Shown: one piece after another, positions 43,707-52,966 of the stretch
Position numbering within the stretch: the stretch's first letter is position 1
How the letters are laid out: every line of letters starts with the position of its first letter
Origin: CAYTRP01 sp964625145
GTDB lineage: Bacteria; Sumerlaeota; Sumerlaeia; SLMS01; JAHLLQ01
DNA length: 64,000 nucleotides
Assembly (NCBI GenBank): GCA_964625145.1
Contig: CAZVAQ010000002.1
Location: 3,834 to 67,833 of the forward strand
Direction: 5' to 3'
The notes under the pieces: model-generated
What the model was told of the DNA's origin: nothing
The model's database searches: none
Seen by the model: only the letters and a program-made list of their open reading frames with translations
Program-made: the position numbers and the translations under genes

Positions 43707-46427
43707 TCATGAACCTCCGGCCGTCAACTGGCGGACCCGCTTCAAATAAAGCTGGGGCCTGACCGGTCGGCGGGTTGTGTGGTCAATCTCGTTGAGCTGC
43801 ATGATCCAACCTCGTGGATCCATGGCGATGGACAGGGGGCGCTCCAGGGTCTGGAAGACCACTTCCTTCTCCTCCTGCTCCTCGAGCAGGATGGTTGTAT
43901 CGATCCGGTCACCATCGGTTTCCAGGAGGATCGGCACATTCATGCGCCCGGTGCCCTTGTTGGCCACGATGGCGCGGGTGGTGTAGACAAAGCCGCGGGT
44001 TTGCGGGTCCTCAGCGTAGATCACCTCGGCCTCGACCAGGCTGTATCGGGGGAGGACTCCTTCCACCAGCCATTGGTCGAAGAAACGACCGAGATCCATT
44101 CCCGATTCCTCCTCCATCAGTTTCCGATAGAGTTCGACGGTGAAGCGGTCGCCGCGGTGCTCCTGCAGGAGACGTCTCAACGCGCGGACGAATGCGTCAT
44201 CGCCGACTTGTCCACGCAGCATGTGATGAAAGCCCACAAGACGGCTGGTAGGAACAGGGCGCAGATCCGTACCACGGAGGGCGGCAAGTGCGGGCCCTTC
44301 GAATCCGGGCTCTTCCGCGGCGAGGACGGCAAAGGGGTACTGTCCCGGTGTGCGAGCAAACTCCCAAGGGATGATGATGAAGTCCCTTCGCAGCAGACGC
44401 GGCATCTCGCGAGTGTTGCCGCGCAGGAAGCACCATTCGTGTAGATAGGTGATGAGCGCTTCACGCAGCAGAGCCGGGTCTTCTATCGTCAGGAAGGATC
44501 CATTGAACCAAGTCCTCACCAGATCGTGATGAATCGTGCTGAAGGCGACGTCGAAGTAGACGGCCGTGGGTTCGCTGTAGTCGGCGTACTTGGGCAGGTG
44601 CATTTCCAGCTCATCCAGCCGGGCGGACGTGATGGAAAGGGGACTGGTGGGCACTTGTCGCGGTGTCTCGGTCAGCACGATTGGAACTGGTGGCGGCCCG
44701 AATGCCCGCGCCAGGCGCGTGAGGCGATCCTCCCACGCGACCAACAACTGCCCGGCGATCTCTTCGTGTTCAGGAAGGACATGAAACCGGACCGGCATCT
44801 CGCCCAAGGTTCTGCTCACCAGAATTGTCGGTGCCGCTACCAAACTGGTAGGCAGTCCCGGAGCCTTGCAGCGTAGGACCACCCGGCCGTCGGCCGACTC
44901 GGAATCCGCCGGGCCGCTGACCCACTCCAGTCCGTTCGCCATGGGCATCGTCAACTCGTAGGGAGCTGGTTGCGGAGCGTGCCGGATGGTTCGCGACCGA
45001 TAGTCCACCAGCAGACTCTCTCCATACCACGGCCCAAGAGTCTCGAAGGTCCTGAAGACATGGTGTCCTGTACGCGCCCAATCGCGGGAAGCGGAAGCCG
45101 CCGGACGGGCAACCAGACGGACTTCGACTTCCTGATCAGGGCGAAGTGGCGGATCAAAGCGGAGTACGCTGACGCCGGCAGAGGGCGACGCCGATTCAGT
45201 TTCAAGCGAGACATTTCCGCCATCACTGCGCGTCGCCTCGGAAAGGACCGTGGCTGTTCCGAGCGTGATGGCCGCCAGCGATTGCCCTTCGCGAAGGCTG
45301 GAAGACAGCATCAGCCGGCCGGTAAGAGTGCCGGCTTCCAGTTGGGTCAGATCCCATTGGCGGGATGCAATGATGGGTGGATAGACAACACCATCGCTTC
45401 CCGGTGGTGCCACGACACGGTCCCAGGCCATTGCCTGATCGGAGTTCGTTGTGTGGATCATGGCGCTTCTTGCGCGCCCGGCCATGCGTGCGGTTGCGCC
45501 TGCTCCGACAATAACCAGTACCAGACACGCCAAGGCATGAAGGGAGGCGAGGCGGCGAGGCGCGTTGGAAAGCTGTGAGAACAAGTAACGGATCGCCGAG
45601 CGCGAGGGCTTTGGCGTCTTTCGGCTTTTCAATATGGTGACGGCTGTTGGGCGGCGCGTGGTGGATGCCGCAATGCCGAATAGTCCCGCGCTCAAGAGAG
45701 CCAGCAGTCCCGCGTCCGTCAGAAAGTCATCCAGAGGAATCAGGATTCCCAACGAGCGGGAGGTTTCATGGAAGAGATCCTCCGCACGCCCCAGCCAGAC
45801 GTGAATCCACAACGTCACCGTGACGATGGCGCCTCCCACTGCCAATGCAGGCAGATCACGGCGCAGCAGGGAGCGACTCGCGAGCCCCGCCGTGGCTGAC
45901 ACCAGCATCAGCGGCACGAGCACGATGGCTGCAAACATCAACGAAGGCGAGAGCATCAGGGAAGTTGCCTGCGTTGGCCGCCAAGCGAAGGGAAACAATA
46001 CCACAACGACGGCGAGGGGAAGCGTGCCGATCAGGACTGCAAGGAGGCGCGATGCCTGGACCAGCAATCCCGGCGCCGGGCGTGCATCGTCCAATGTGCG
46101 CATGCGGTGGCGATCGGCCCGGCCCGCGCTCTCGAGGGAAAGAAGCAAGGCTCCGCCCGCCAACAATGCCGCGAGAACACGAATGCCAGCGGAACCGCCC
46201 GGAAAGTCCACGGCAACCGCCTCGCCAAAGCCTGGGCCGGTGCGTTGCAGCATCAGGCAAGTGCCAATGGTGAGCAGTGCCAGAATCCGCCAACGCCACG
46301 AGCGAAGGAGGACGCGCGTCTCAAGAGAGGCGAGAAAGGGAAGAAGGGAGAGCCAGTGCCGGCGGCGGGGAAGTTGGCCGTGCACCATCGGGTGGGACTC
46401 TGCAACCGCATGCTCCGCAGGTTTCAC
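43707..46427 (-). CDS. Polytopic membrane protein with degenerate M1 peptidase domain
   Basis: 906 residues from GTG 46427, whose GTGA overlaps the SurA-like stop (TGA 46426..46424). Several transmembrane helices occupy residues ~40-320 (LRVLAALLAGGALLLSLE, VLIGTLPLAVVVVLFPFAW, FAAIVLVPLMLVSATAGLA, AVGGAIVTVTLWIHVWL), like an ABC-2-type permease. From ~440 the C-terminal part resembles M1 aminopeptidases, ending with a C-terminal beta domain. Where HExxH should be, STIHHDLVRTWFNG gives HHDLV (H633-V637), so the zinc site is lost. Relatives pair ABC-2 permease and M1 domains with an intact site; this one is probably a pseudoenzyme. Confidence 0.72.
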   Translation of the reverse strand: MKPAEHAVAESHPMVHGQLPRRRHWLSLLPFLASLETRVLLRSWRWRILALLTIGTCLMLQRTGPGFGEAVAVDFPGGSAGIRVLAALLAGGALLLSLESAGRADRHRMRTLDDARPAPGLLVQASRLLAVLIGTLPLAVVVVLFPFAWRPTQATSLMLSPSLMFAAIVLVPLMLVSATAGLASRSLLRRDLPALAVGGAIVTVTLWIHVWLGRAEDLFHETSRSLGILIPLDDFLTDAGLLALLSAGLFGIAASTTRRPTAVTILKSRKTPKPSRSAIRYLFSQLSNAPRRLASLHALACLVLVIVGAGATARMAGRARSAMIHTTNSDQAMAWDRVVAPPGSDGVVYPPIIASRQWDLTQLEAGTLTGRLMLSSSLREGQSLAAITLGTATVLSEATRSDGGNVSLETESASPSAGVSVLRFDPPLRPDQEVEVRLVARPAASASRDWARTGHHVFRTFETLGPWYGESLLVDYRSRTIRHAPQPAPYELTMPMANGLEWVSGPADSESADGRVVLRCKAPGLPTSLVAAPTILVSRTLGEMPVRFHVLPEHEEIAGQLLVAWEDRLTRLARAFGPPPVPIVLTETPRQVPTSPLSITSARLDELEMHLPKYADYSEPTAVYFDVAFSTIHHDLVRTWFNGSFLTIEDPALLREALITYLHEWCFLRGNTREMPRLLRRDFIIIPWEFARTPGQYPFAVLAAEEPGFEGPALAALRGTDLRPVPTSRLVGFHHMLRGQVGDDAFVRALRRLLQEHRGDRFTVELYRKLMEEESGMDLGRFFDQWLVEGVLPRYSLVEAEVIYAEDPQTRGFVYTTRAIVANKGTGRMNVPILLETDGDRIDTTILLEEQEEKEVVFQTLERPLSIAMDPRGWIMQLNEIDHTTRRPVRPQLYLKRVRQLTAGGS

Positions 46428-47503
46428 GGCGTGGCCTCTTCAGCGGAGGGTGCTGTCCGGATTCGGTCCCAAACCGACTCCTGTTCTTCCTGCAGGTCAA
46501 TTCCGGCCAGGATCTGTTCGAGCTCCAGCCCTGAGGCCAGTCGCACATCGCTCTCGCGCAAGGCAGCCTTCAGCTCCTCGGCGCGCGTCCTTCTAATGGC
46601 TTCCAGCAATTGGCGCCGCGCGGGCGTCTCGTAATCGAGCAGCTTGTAAATCTGCCAGCCTGTCGGAACCCTAACCGGCTCGCTGACCGCATTGAGCTTC
46701 AAGCCAAGCACGACCTCGCGAATCTCCTCGCGCAAGGCGTCCACTTCAATCCAGCCCAGATCGCCGCCGCGCGTCGCGAGGACTTCATCGGAAGCCACAT
46801 TTGCCAGTTCGAAGAAGTCGTCTCCGGCGATGGCCCGTGCCCGCAGGCTGGCAGCCAGTTCGCGCGCCCGCGACATCGAGCGCTCGTCGCCAGGTAAACG
46901 CGCTTCGACATGAATGCGGGCAATCCACACGCGTGTGGCGTCGGAGCTTGTCTCGTCAGAACGATTGAGCAGGGCAGGATCGACGCGGGCCATGATCCCT
47001 TGGTCGAGAACCCACTGCCGGCGCGCTTCGCGCTCGATCCATCGGACAAATGCGGCCTCGTCGTGACCGACATCCGTCAGGCTGCGGCGCAGTTCGCGCG
47101 CGCCGCCGGCCAGGCGCTGGTATCGCTCCAGCGCCTCCATGCTCCAATTGGCAATCTCGGCATCGTCCACTTCCATGCGTGGCTGCCAGACGCGTTGGTA
47201 CAGCAGCTCCTCGAAGACCGTCGCGGCGAGCAGGTCGCGCTGAAGCTCGCGGACCGGGATGTCCCGTGGAAAATTGTTCAGCAAGCGCCATTCATAGAAG
47301 CGAAACTCCACATCCCGCGCGGTGATGATCGTGCCATTGACCGTGGCCAGGACGCGGTCGGGCACGGGCGGGGTGGGTGTTGGTTCCTGTGCGGGGGCGA
47401 TGGCGTTGACCAGCAACACGAAGAGCCCCGCAACGGCCAGTTGCAGGGCGCTCCTGTGTGGACCTCTCAGGAAAGGGGGGAGTGGGGCTCTCTCATTCGC
47501 CAT
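46424..47503 (-). CDS. SurA-like peptidyl-prolyl isomerase
   Basis: 359 residues from ATG 47503, with signal peptide MANERAPLPPFLRGPHRSALQLAVAGLFVLLVNAIAPAQ. The SurA N-terminal chaperone region (RVLATVNGTIITARDVEFRFYEWRL, LQRDLLAATVFEELLYQRVW) is followed by a single parvulin (PpiC) domain at about 200-290 (RVWIARIHVEARLPGDE, FFELANVASDEVLATRGGDLGWIEVDALREEIREVVLGLKLNAVSEPVRVPTGWQIYKLLD). SurA escorts outer-membrane proteins and isomerizes prolyl bonds in the periplasm. The stop overlaps the M1-like gene by four bases, and a small ABM-like gene starts 35 bases upstream. Confidence 0.85.
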   Translation of the reverse strand: MANERAPLPPFLRGPHRSALQLAVAGLFVLLVNAIAPAQEPTPTPPVPDRVLATVNGTIITARDVEFRFYEWRLLNNFPRDIPVRELQRDLLAATVFEELLYQRVWQPRMEVDDAEIANWSMEALERYQRLAGGARELRRSLTDVGHDEAAFVRWIEREARRQWVLDQGIMARVDPALLNRSDETSSDATRVWIARIHVEARLPGDERSMSRARELAASLRARAIAGDDFFELANVASDEVLATRGGDLGWIEVDALREEIREVVLGLKLNAVSEPVRVPTGWQIYKLLDYETPARRQLLEAIRRTRAEELKAALRESDVRLASGLELEQILAGIDLQEEQESVWDRIRTAPSAEEATP

Positions 47504-47538
47504 CTTGGCCGCACCAACTGGGCGGCGTTGGGCGCCGG

Positions 47539-47850
47539 TCAGCCGTTGAAGTGCCCGCTGACATAGACTTCCTGCCCCGGCAGCAGGTTGACGGGACCCG
47601 AGTGGTACTTGCGGACGAAGTCGGCCACCGCCTCGTCGTTCTCCCACGCCATGGTCACGAAGAAGGTCCGTTCGGGGTCTTCGATCTGAAACCCGTCAAT
47701 GGCTTCCGAAGCGCAATCCTCGGGGCTGAAGTAGCTCGCCCACAGATGGCCTGGTGCCTTGCGGGCCGCGGCGATCCACTTGTCCAAGGTGCGTCGGGCC
47801 GCCTCGGCCTGTCCGTGTTTGACTACCGTCTTGATGACTTCAACGTACAT
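47539..47850 (-). CDS. Small protein, ABM-like dimeric alpha-beta barrel (tentative)
   Basis: 103 residues from ATG 47850 (MYVEVIKTVVKHGQAEAARRTLDKWIAAARKAPGHL). The alternating strand-helix pattern and the C-terminal FFVTMAWENDEAVADFVRKYHSGPVNLL resemble antibiotic-biosynthesis-monooxygenase/dimeric ferredoxin-like proteins. The frame is open to 48033, so a longer start is possible, but the longer N-terminus is low in structure and lacks a ribosome binding site. Function unknown. It shares its strand with the SurA-like gene. Confidence 0.55.
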   Translation of the reverse strand: MYVEVIKTVVKHGQAEAARRTLDKWIAAARKAPGHLWASYFSPEDCASEAIDGFQIEDPERTFFVTMAWENDEAVADFVRKYHSGPVNLLPGQEVYVSGHFNG

Positions 47851-48251
47851 GCGCGGTCTCTCGATCAACGGTTTTGGAAGTGCCCGGTTGCCAGCCCACC
47901 GGTCGCTCATGTCGCCGATGGAAAGGCGGGGCGGATACTGCATGGACCCGAGCGGAATCAATCCTTTCATGGGTCTGGAGGGCGCGATGGACGCGGAACC
48001 TCCATCACCTGCACGACCCGCTCCCAGGGTCACAGGCGAAAGAGACGCGAAAGCCGGTCCAGATCGCTACCCCACGTATTGCCCGAAATCAGGCTTCTTT
48101 TCTCCTTTTTGACCCCAACTGATGGACCTTTGAAGTACAGGCCGCGCTATTTTGACACACTCTAATCCTGCCGGCTGCATGAGAGTTCGCTTGCGGGGCG
48201 CACCTCCGGCGGGGAGAAGAACCCCAGCCAACTCCTTCACGGAACCCATTC
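47851..48251. promoter_or_regulatory. 401-base divergent intergenic region, weak promoter candidate
   Basis: Between the small ABM-like gene (-) and the TPR gene (+). TTGACA at 48152-48157 could be a -35 element for the TPR gene; the base 17 positions on (CTGCAT, 48175-48180) is a poor -10. I see no other gene or repeat here. Part of this stretch may belong to a longer ABM-like gene. Confidence 0.2.
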
Positions 48252-49659
48252 ATGCCTTCACGCTCCTTCGCATCGCTCGCTCTGGCACTTCTTCTGGGGG
48301 CTTCAACCCTGGCGGAGGCCCAAAACGTCCGCTTGAATCCCTCGTCCATCGCCAATCAGTCATCGGCCGAGGAAGTGGCGGAGGGAACCGAAATGACGGG
48401 GACCCAGAAGGCGCTCGCCCTACTCAACGCCACGGNNNNNNNNNNATGAGCGGATCCGTGAAGTTGCCGCCATCGTCGCCAGCGATCCGAATAATCCCAC
48501 CACTTGGGCCGTGCTGGGCGAGTTGCGTCTGGAGGCGGGGGAGAGTGAGACGGCGTTGTTGGCCTTTGAGCGCGCCGTCGCCAAGGACCCGACTTTGGCC
48601 TCCTCCTGGCACTGGATCGGGACCTTGAAGAAGCGGCGCGGAGATCTTGAGGGCTCGCTGCAGGCATTCGAGAACGCATTGGCCAATGGCGCGCCTCGCA
48701 GCCAGCAACTCAACGAAATCGCCGTGACGCTCGCCATGATGGGGCGGGCGAACGACGCCTTGAAGCGGTGGGACGAGGCCATCGATGCAGATCCCCAGTG
48801 GGGCGTCCTGTATACCAATGCGATGAAGGGCGCGCTGATGCGAGGCGACGAGAAGTTGGCGCGGCAATACTTCGATCGCGGTCTTGAGGCCGAGCGCTTT
48901 GAAGAAGTCATGGTCCTCATGTGGGGGGATCATCTGGTTCAGAAGGGGCGCGAGAAGGATGCCCTGCAGGTCTACGAGGCCGGCCTCGCCAAGAAGCCGG
49001 ACAGTGCTCGCATCCTCTACGCGCAGGGCATGACAATGAAGGAGCGGCGCCTCAATGAGGAGGCAGTCGTTGCCCTGGGGAAATCGCGCGAGGCAGCCAT
49101 TGCCCAAGAAGACTTTGCGACGCGGGAAGCAGCAGCCAAGGCGCTCTTCAGCATTCAGCATCCAGAAGCACACCGACGATTGGTGCGTGCCACGGAGAAG
49201 GTGAACACTCCATGGTCCGAGGAAAAGAAGCTGGAAGCAGAGATGATCGAGGCGCGCACACTCTTGGACAGCGTCATCGTGGAGCACCCTGATCTGTGGG
49301 AACCGTATCTATTGCGTGGCACGGCGCTGCGGCGATTGAACAATGGTGAGGCTGCCGAAGCCGACTTCGCGAAGGTGCTTTCCATCATCCCGGATCAACC
49401 GAACGCGCACATCAACATGGCGATCCTGGAACAGCAGTCGGGGGACGTGGATGCAGCCCGTTCGCATGCCGGGAAGGCCATTGCTGCTTCCGGTAGCGAT
49501 TGGACCATCGCGCTGACGGCGGGTTTCCTGTACGTGGAGATGGGCGATTGCGATGCCGCGCGGGAGATGGTGCGCGAGGCGCGCCGGCGTCTGCCTGCGG
49601 GAATCCCTGAGGATCCGACGCAGGTCCTCGCCGACGAGATCGCCGCGATTTGCGGATGA
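48252..49659 (+). CDS. Exported TPR-repeat protein, interrupted by a 10-N gap
   Basis: The first part (48252-48435) encodes signal peptide MPSRSFASLALALLLGASTLAEA then QNVRLNPSSIANQSSAEEVAEGTE. After the gap, ERIREVAAIVASDPNNPTTWAVLGELRLEAGESETALLAFERAVAKDPTLASSWHWIGTLKKRRGDLEGSLQAFENAL begins in another phase. If the gap were exactly ten bases there would be a frameshift, so the gap length is probably wrong. The body has many TPR helices (NEIAVTLAMMGRANDALKRWDEAIDADP, VYEAGLAKKPDSARILYAQGMTMKERRLNEEAV), suggesting a protein-protein scaffold in the periplasm. The gene downstream converges. Confidence 0.8.
48436..48445. other. Assembly gap of 10 Ns
   Basis: Ten N characters inside the TPR gene. 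The two sides are in different phases at this length, so the true gap differs from ten by one modulo three. Confidence 0.95.
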
Positions 49660-50208
49660 TCAATTGCCGCCCTTGGCCTCTCCCAATCCTCCGCCGGGCC
49701 GGTAGTCCTTGGAACTGCCCTTGGGGATGGAAAGAGTCCGCCACGCGTCGCCTTTTCGCATTCGCGCCAGCATCACCAGTTGGCCGACGTGATAGCTGAT
49801 GTGCTGTAGTTGTCGATGCAGTGCTTGCAGGACAGTGTGCTCCTGCTCCCGGATGGTCACGATCTGCATCATGTCGGCGGCGGTCAGCGATTCGATTGCC
49901 CCAAGGGCACAACTCCAGCCGGTCTCCCACAGATCCACCAGCTCCGACTTTGAGCAAACGTCGGGTAGCTCGAATTCGGCGTCCCGGTTCCGCCATGGCT
50001 TCTCACCATCAGTGAATAGGAAATCGGTCCATCGGGACATCATATTGCCGTGCAGGTGACGGATGATGATGGCGACGCTGTTGGCCCCTCCCGGCGGCTG
50101 CCAGAGCATGTCCTCCAGCTCGAGCTGATCCAGAGTCTTGTCGCCGGTGCGCTTCAGCGAGCGGATGATGTGCCGGATGGAGTCCAGGACGTGTTGCTCA
50201 AAACTCAT
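49660..50208 (-). CDS. DUF1572/DinB-like protein
   Basis: 182 residues from ATG 50208 (MSFEQHVLDSIRHIIRSLKRTGDKTLDQLELEDMLWQP). The four-helix DinB-like pattern, with NSVAIIIRHLHGNMMSRWTDFLFTDGEKPW, and HTVLQALHRQLQHISYHVGQLVMLARMRKGDAW near the end, matches DUF1572. The conserved histidines (RHLHGN, HISYHVGQ) suggest a metal site as in DinB/MST proteins, which are often thiol transferases; the activity is unknown. It is divergent from the glycosidase gene. Confidence 0.78.
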   Translation of the reverse strand: MSFEQHVLDSIRHIIRSLKRTGDKTLDQLELEDMLWQPPGGANSVAIIIRHLHGNMMSRWTDFLFTDGEKPWRNRDAEFELPDVCSKSELVDLWETGWSCALGAIESLTAADMMQIVTIREQEHTVLQALHRQLQHISYHVGQLVMLARMRKGDAWRTLSIPKGSSKDYRPGGGLGEAKGGN

Positions 50209-50298
50209 GGCCAAAGGTTCCTTTGCATGGGTTCGGGCTCGACCACCGTTCCCTGATGACGCTCCATTTCCACTAAATCCCCCGACGGAAGCAATGCC

Positions 50299-52863
50299 AT
50301 GCAAATGATCCGGTCCTTCAGCCTGTTGGTGGCAATATGCCTGTGTCTCCTGCCCGCGGGACAGATTTCTGCCGATGAGGAGGCGGGTGCCGCCTGGGCA
50401 GGTCCACCCACGAAGAACGGCCGGCAAAGCTATTTTGGGCTAAACGGGACCAAGATCTTTCACATCCCGGATGACATGGAGCAGGTCAACCAACGCATCG
50501 GTTGGATGCAGGAGCTGGGCGTCCATTGGGACCGCATCGACATGTGGTGGCACGAGGTGGAACCGGAAAAGGGGCGCTTTGAATGGCATCGGCCGGACCA
50601 TTGCATCGCAGCGCTGGAAAGCGCCGGCATTCAATGGTACCCCATCCTTTGCTACGGGGCCCGTTGGTTTGAGGAGGACAAGATCGGCCCGCAGACCGAC
50701 GAGGATTTTGGGCTCTACTCCCGCTATGTCGAACAGGCTGTCACACGATACAAGGGACGCGTGCCGGAATGGGAGGTCTGGAACGAACCAAACATTCCGA
50801 ACTTCTGGCGGCCGAATCCCAACGCAGATGATTACACGCGACTCCTGAAAGGTGCCTATGAACGCATCAAGGCCGCGGATCCCGATGCCAGGGTGGCGGC
50901 GCCTGCCATCGCGCCGCTCGGCGCATGGGACCGCAAGTTTGTGGAGCGGATGTATTTGCTGGGCGCGAAGGATTACTACGACATCTTCGACTACCACTAC
51001 TATCGCAACCACGCGCCGGAGCAGCAGGTACCGGCGGAGTTGGCGGAGATTCGTGCGGTCATGCATCGCTATGGAGATGACAAGCCCATCCACATCAGCG
51101 AGTCGGGAGTTTCCTCCATCCACGAGGGCGAGATCGACGACGATCGGCAGGCGGCGTTGGTCGTGCGAAATCATCTGCTCTGTTTGGCGCTGGGGGTTAA
51201 GCGGTTCTACTACTTCGACCTGCAGAACTGGCGCGACACGATGGAGACATGGGATGGCCAGTTGGGATTGGTGAAGGCATCGGGCGAGAAGAAACCGGCG
51301 TTTCATGCCTATCGCACATTGGTGCAACTCACCGATTACAATGATTTCGTGGGGCGCTATCTGGAGTTTGGCGATGGGGTCCAGGGCGTTCTGATCCGCG
51401 ATGTGGAAAGCGATGAGTACGTCATGGCGCTGTGGCTGGAGTCAGTCGATGCCGCTGATACCAGGACGGTGGAGGTCGCTGTAAGTCCGCTTGGCGCACA
51501 GCTCATTCATGCTGACGGGACGCGTGACAACTTCCCGCCGGATGACGATGGCGATGGCCGGCACAGTGTCTATGCGGAGATCACTCGTGCGCCGCGCTAC
51601 ATTCGTGGAGTCGACGCCATGAGTTATCTTCCCGGCGCCGGCGTTTGGTTTGAGCGCGCGCACACGATCCTGGCCCCAGTCGAGTCGTCCACGCTCGGAT
51701 GGAAGGTCTCACCGCTGCTTCAGAACCCGGTGCTGGAGGTTCTGGAAGTCCATTCCCCTGATGGCATCGAGTGGGATCATGCGACCGGCCGGCTGGCGGT
51801 TGGCTCCCGCGTCGCACCGGGGTTGAAGACCGTGACGGCGCGAGTTCAAGTCACGCATGGTCCGGAGAACGACCGCCGTCAGGTCATTCTCGAACGGGAT
51901 AGCATCGTCGAAGTGACGCCGCAGGTAAACCTGGAGGTGAGGCCCTATCTGGAGGACGGTGGATTGAAGGCGCATATCTCCATCGCCAATCAATCCCTTC
52001 GCCGCATCGAGGGTGAGATGACCCTGGAAGAGGCCAAGTTTCGTCGCCGCCCGCGCTCCTTTGGCTCTGGCAGGTCGCTGAGGTTGGAACCGGGACGGAT
52101 GTTTGAGCACGTGCTTGATCTGCCAATTGAAGAGATTGCCGCCTACAAGGAACCGGCGGACCTGCGGCTCATCTTTGGCCCCTATCGCAGCGAACCTTTC
52201 CGCGTGCATCCAGTCGTGAAGCGAGCCAACGGGCCCACCATCGATGGCGATTTACTTGAGTGGTACGGCATGCATGAGATGGTGCTGGACGAGGAGTCCC
52301 AACTTGTCGAGGGGAGTGTCGAAAGCTGGTCGCCGGACATTGCATCCGCGCGTGCGCGCGTCTGGCTGACGGATGAGGCGCTGTACTTCTCCGCGATCGT
52401 TCAGGATAGTACCCCGCTGTACAACCCGCATCCTCCGCCGACAATGTGGATGGGTGATTCGTTCGAGTTGTTCGTCGGCCTGCAGGGGCCGACGCGCCAC
52501 AATGTCCTGGACAAGTCGTTCGAATATCAGATCGGCATCGCGCCCGAGCACGACGACGGCCATGGAGCGATTGCCTTCTGGTTCCACATCGACGAGGTGA
52601 TCCAGGAAGCGGAAATCGCCACGCGGAGCACCGACACAGGCTGGATCATCGAGGCGCGCATTCCGTGGACATCGATCAAGGCGGAGAACCTGGTGCCCAA
52701 ACCGGGTGACTTGATTGCGTTGGACGTGAAGTACAACGACGCCGATCGGTACGAGCTGGTACCCGCGGGCAACATCGGTGGCCGCCGCCTGGTCTGGAAT
52801 GGCGACGCGTCGAACTGGATCAATCCCTCGCGGTGGGGGATGGGAGTGGTGGTGGAAGAATGA
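50299..52863 (+). CDS. Secreted clan GH-A glycoside hydrolase with CBM9-like C-terminal module
   Basis: 854 residues. Signal peptide MQMIRSFSLLVAICLCLLPAGQISA. The TIM-barrel core (~residues 50-340) shows the acid/base glutamate in PEWEVWNEPN (E163) and the nucleophile in IHISESG (E268), as in clan GH-A (GH5/GH39/GH10-like) enzymes. Residues ~340-620 form beta-sandwich domains. The last ~200 residues (ANGPTIDGDLLEWYGMHEMVL, RARVWLTDEALYFSAIVQDSTPLYN, DSFELFVGL, WIIEARIPWTSIKAE) match the CBM9-like, sugar-binding DOMON-type fold. It should act outside the cell on a plant, algal or animal glycan; the exact substrate and GH family are not decidable by eye. Confidence 0.82.
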   Translation: MQMIRSFSLLVAICLCLLPAGQISADEEAGAAWAGPPTKNGRQSYFGLNGTKIFHIPDDMEQVNQRIGWMQELGVHWDRIDMWWHEVEPEKGRFEWHRPDHCIAALESAGIQWYPILCYGARWFEEDKIGPQTDEDFGLYSRYVEQAVTRYKGRVPEWEVWNEPNIPNFWRPNPNADDYTRLLKGAYERIKAADPDARVAAPAIAPLGAWDRKFVERMYLLGAKDYYDIFDYHYYRNHAPEQQVPAELAEIRAVMHRYGDDKPIHISESGVSSIHEGEIDDDRQAALVVRNHLLCLALGVKRFYYFDLQNWRDTMETWDGQLGLVKASGEKKPAFHAYRTLVQLTDYNDFVGRYLEFGDGVQGVLIRDVESDEYVMALWLESVDAADTRTVEVAVSPLGAQLIHADGTRDNFPPDDDGDGRHSVYAEITRAPRYIRGVDAMSYLPGAGVWFERAHTILAPVESSTLGWKVSPLLQNPVLEVLEVHSPDGIEWDHATGRLAVGSRVAPGLKTVTARVQVTHGPENDRRQVILERDSIVEVTPQVNLEVRPYLEDGGLKAHISIANQSLRRIEGEMTLEEAKFRRRPRSFGSGRSLRLEPGRMFEHVLDLPIEEIAAYKEPADLRLIFGPYRSEPFRVHPVVKRANGPTIDGDLLEWYGMHEMVLDEESQLVEGSVESWSPDIASARARVWLTDEALYFSAIVQDSTPLYNPHPPPTMWMGDSFELFVGLQGPTRHNVLDKSFEYQIGIAPEHDDGHGAIAFWFHIDEVIQEAEIATRSTDTGWIIEARIPWTSIKAENLVPKPGDLIALDVKYNDADRYELVPAGNIGGRRLVWNGDASNWINPSRWGMGVVVEE

Positions 52864-52930
52864 AGGGTGAAGAGTGACCCGGCTTCGCCAAGGCTACGTC
52901 GGGCAAGAGAGTGAAGAGAAGGAAAGAGAA
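52862..52930. repeat. GA-rich tract downstream of the glycosidase
   Basis: TGAAGGGTGAAGAGTGA and then GAGAGTGAAGAGAAGG repeats, with CCCGGCTTCGCCAAGGCTA between. On the other strand it reads as the CCCTTCA(C/T)-type tract seen at 19905-19958. It could be a dispersed intergenic repeat; the evidence is two similar tracts. Confidence 0.35.
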
Positions 52931-52966
52931 GACGCTGGGAGCGCGGCGCGCCCAGCGCGATTTGGT

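Noticed and set aside
43707..46427. Active M1 aminopeptidase
   Set aside because: The HExxH positions are not conserved (HHDLV), so I call it degenerate instead.
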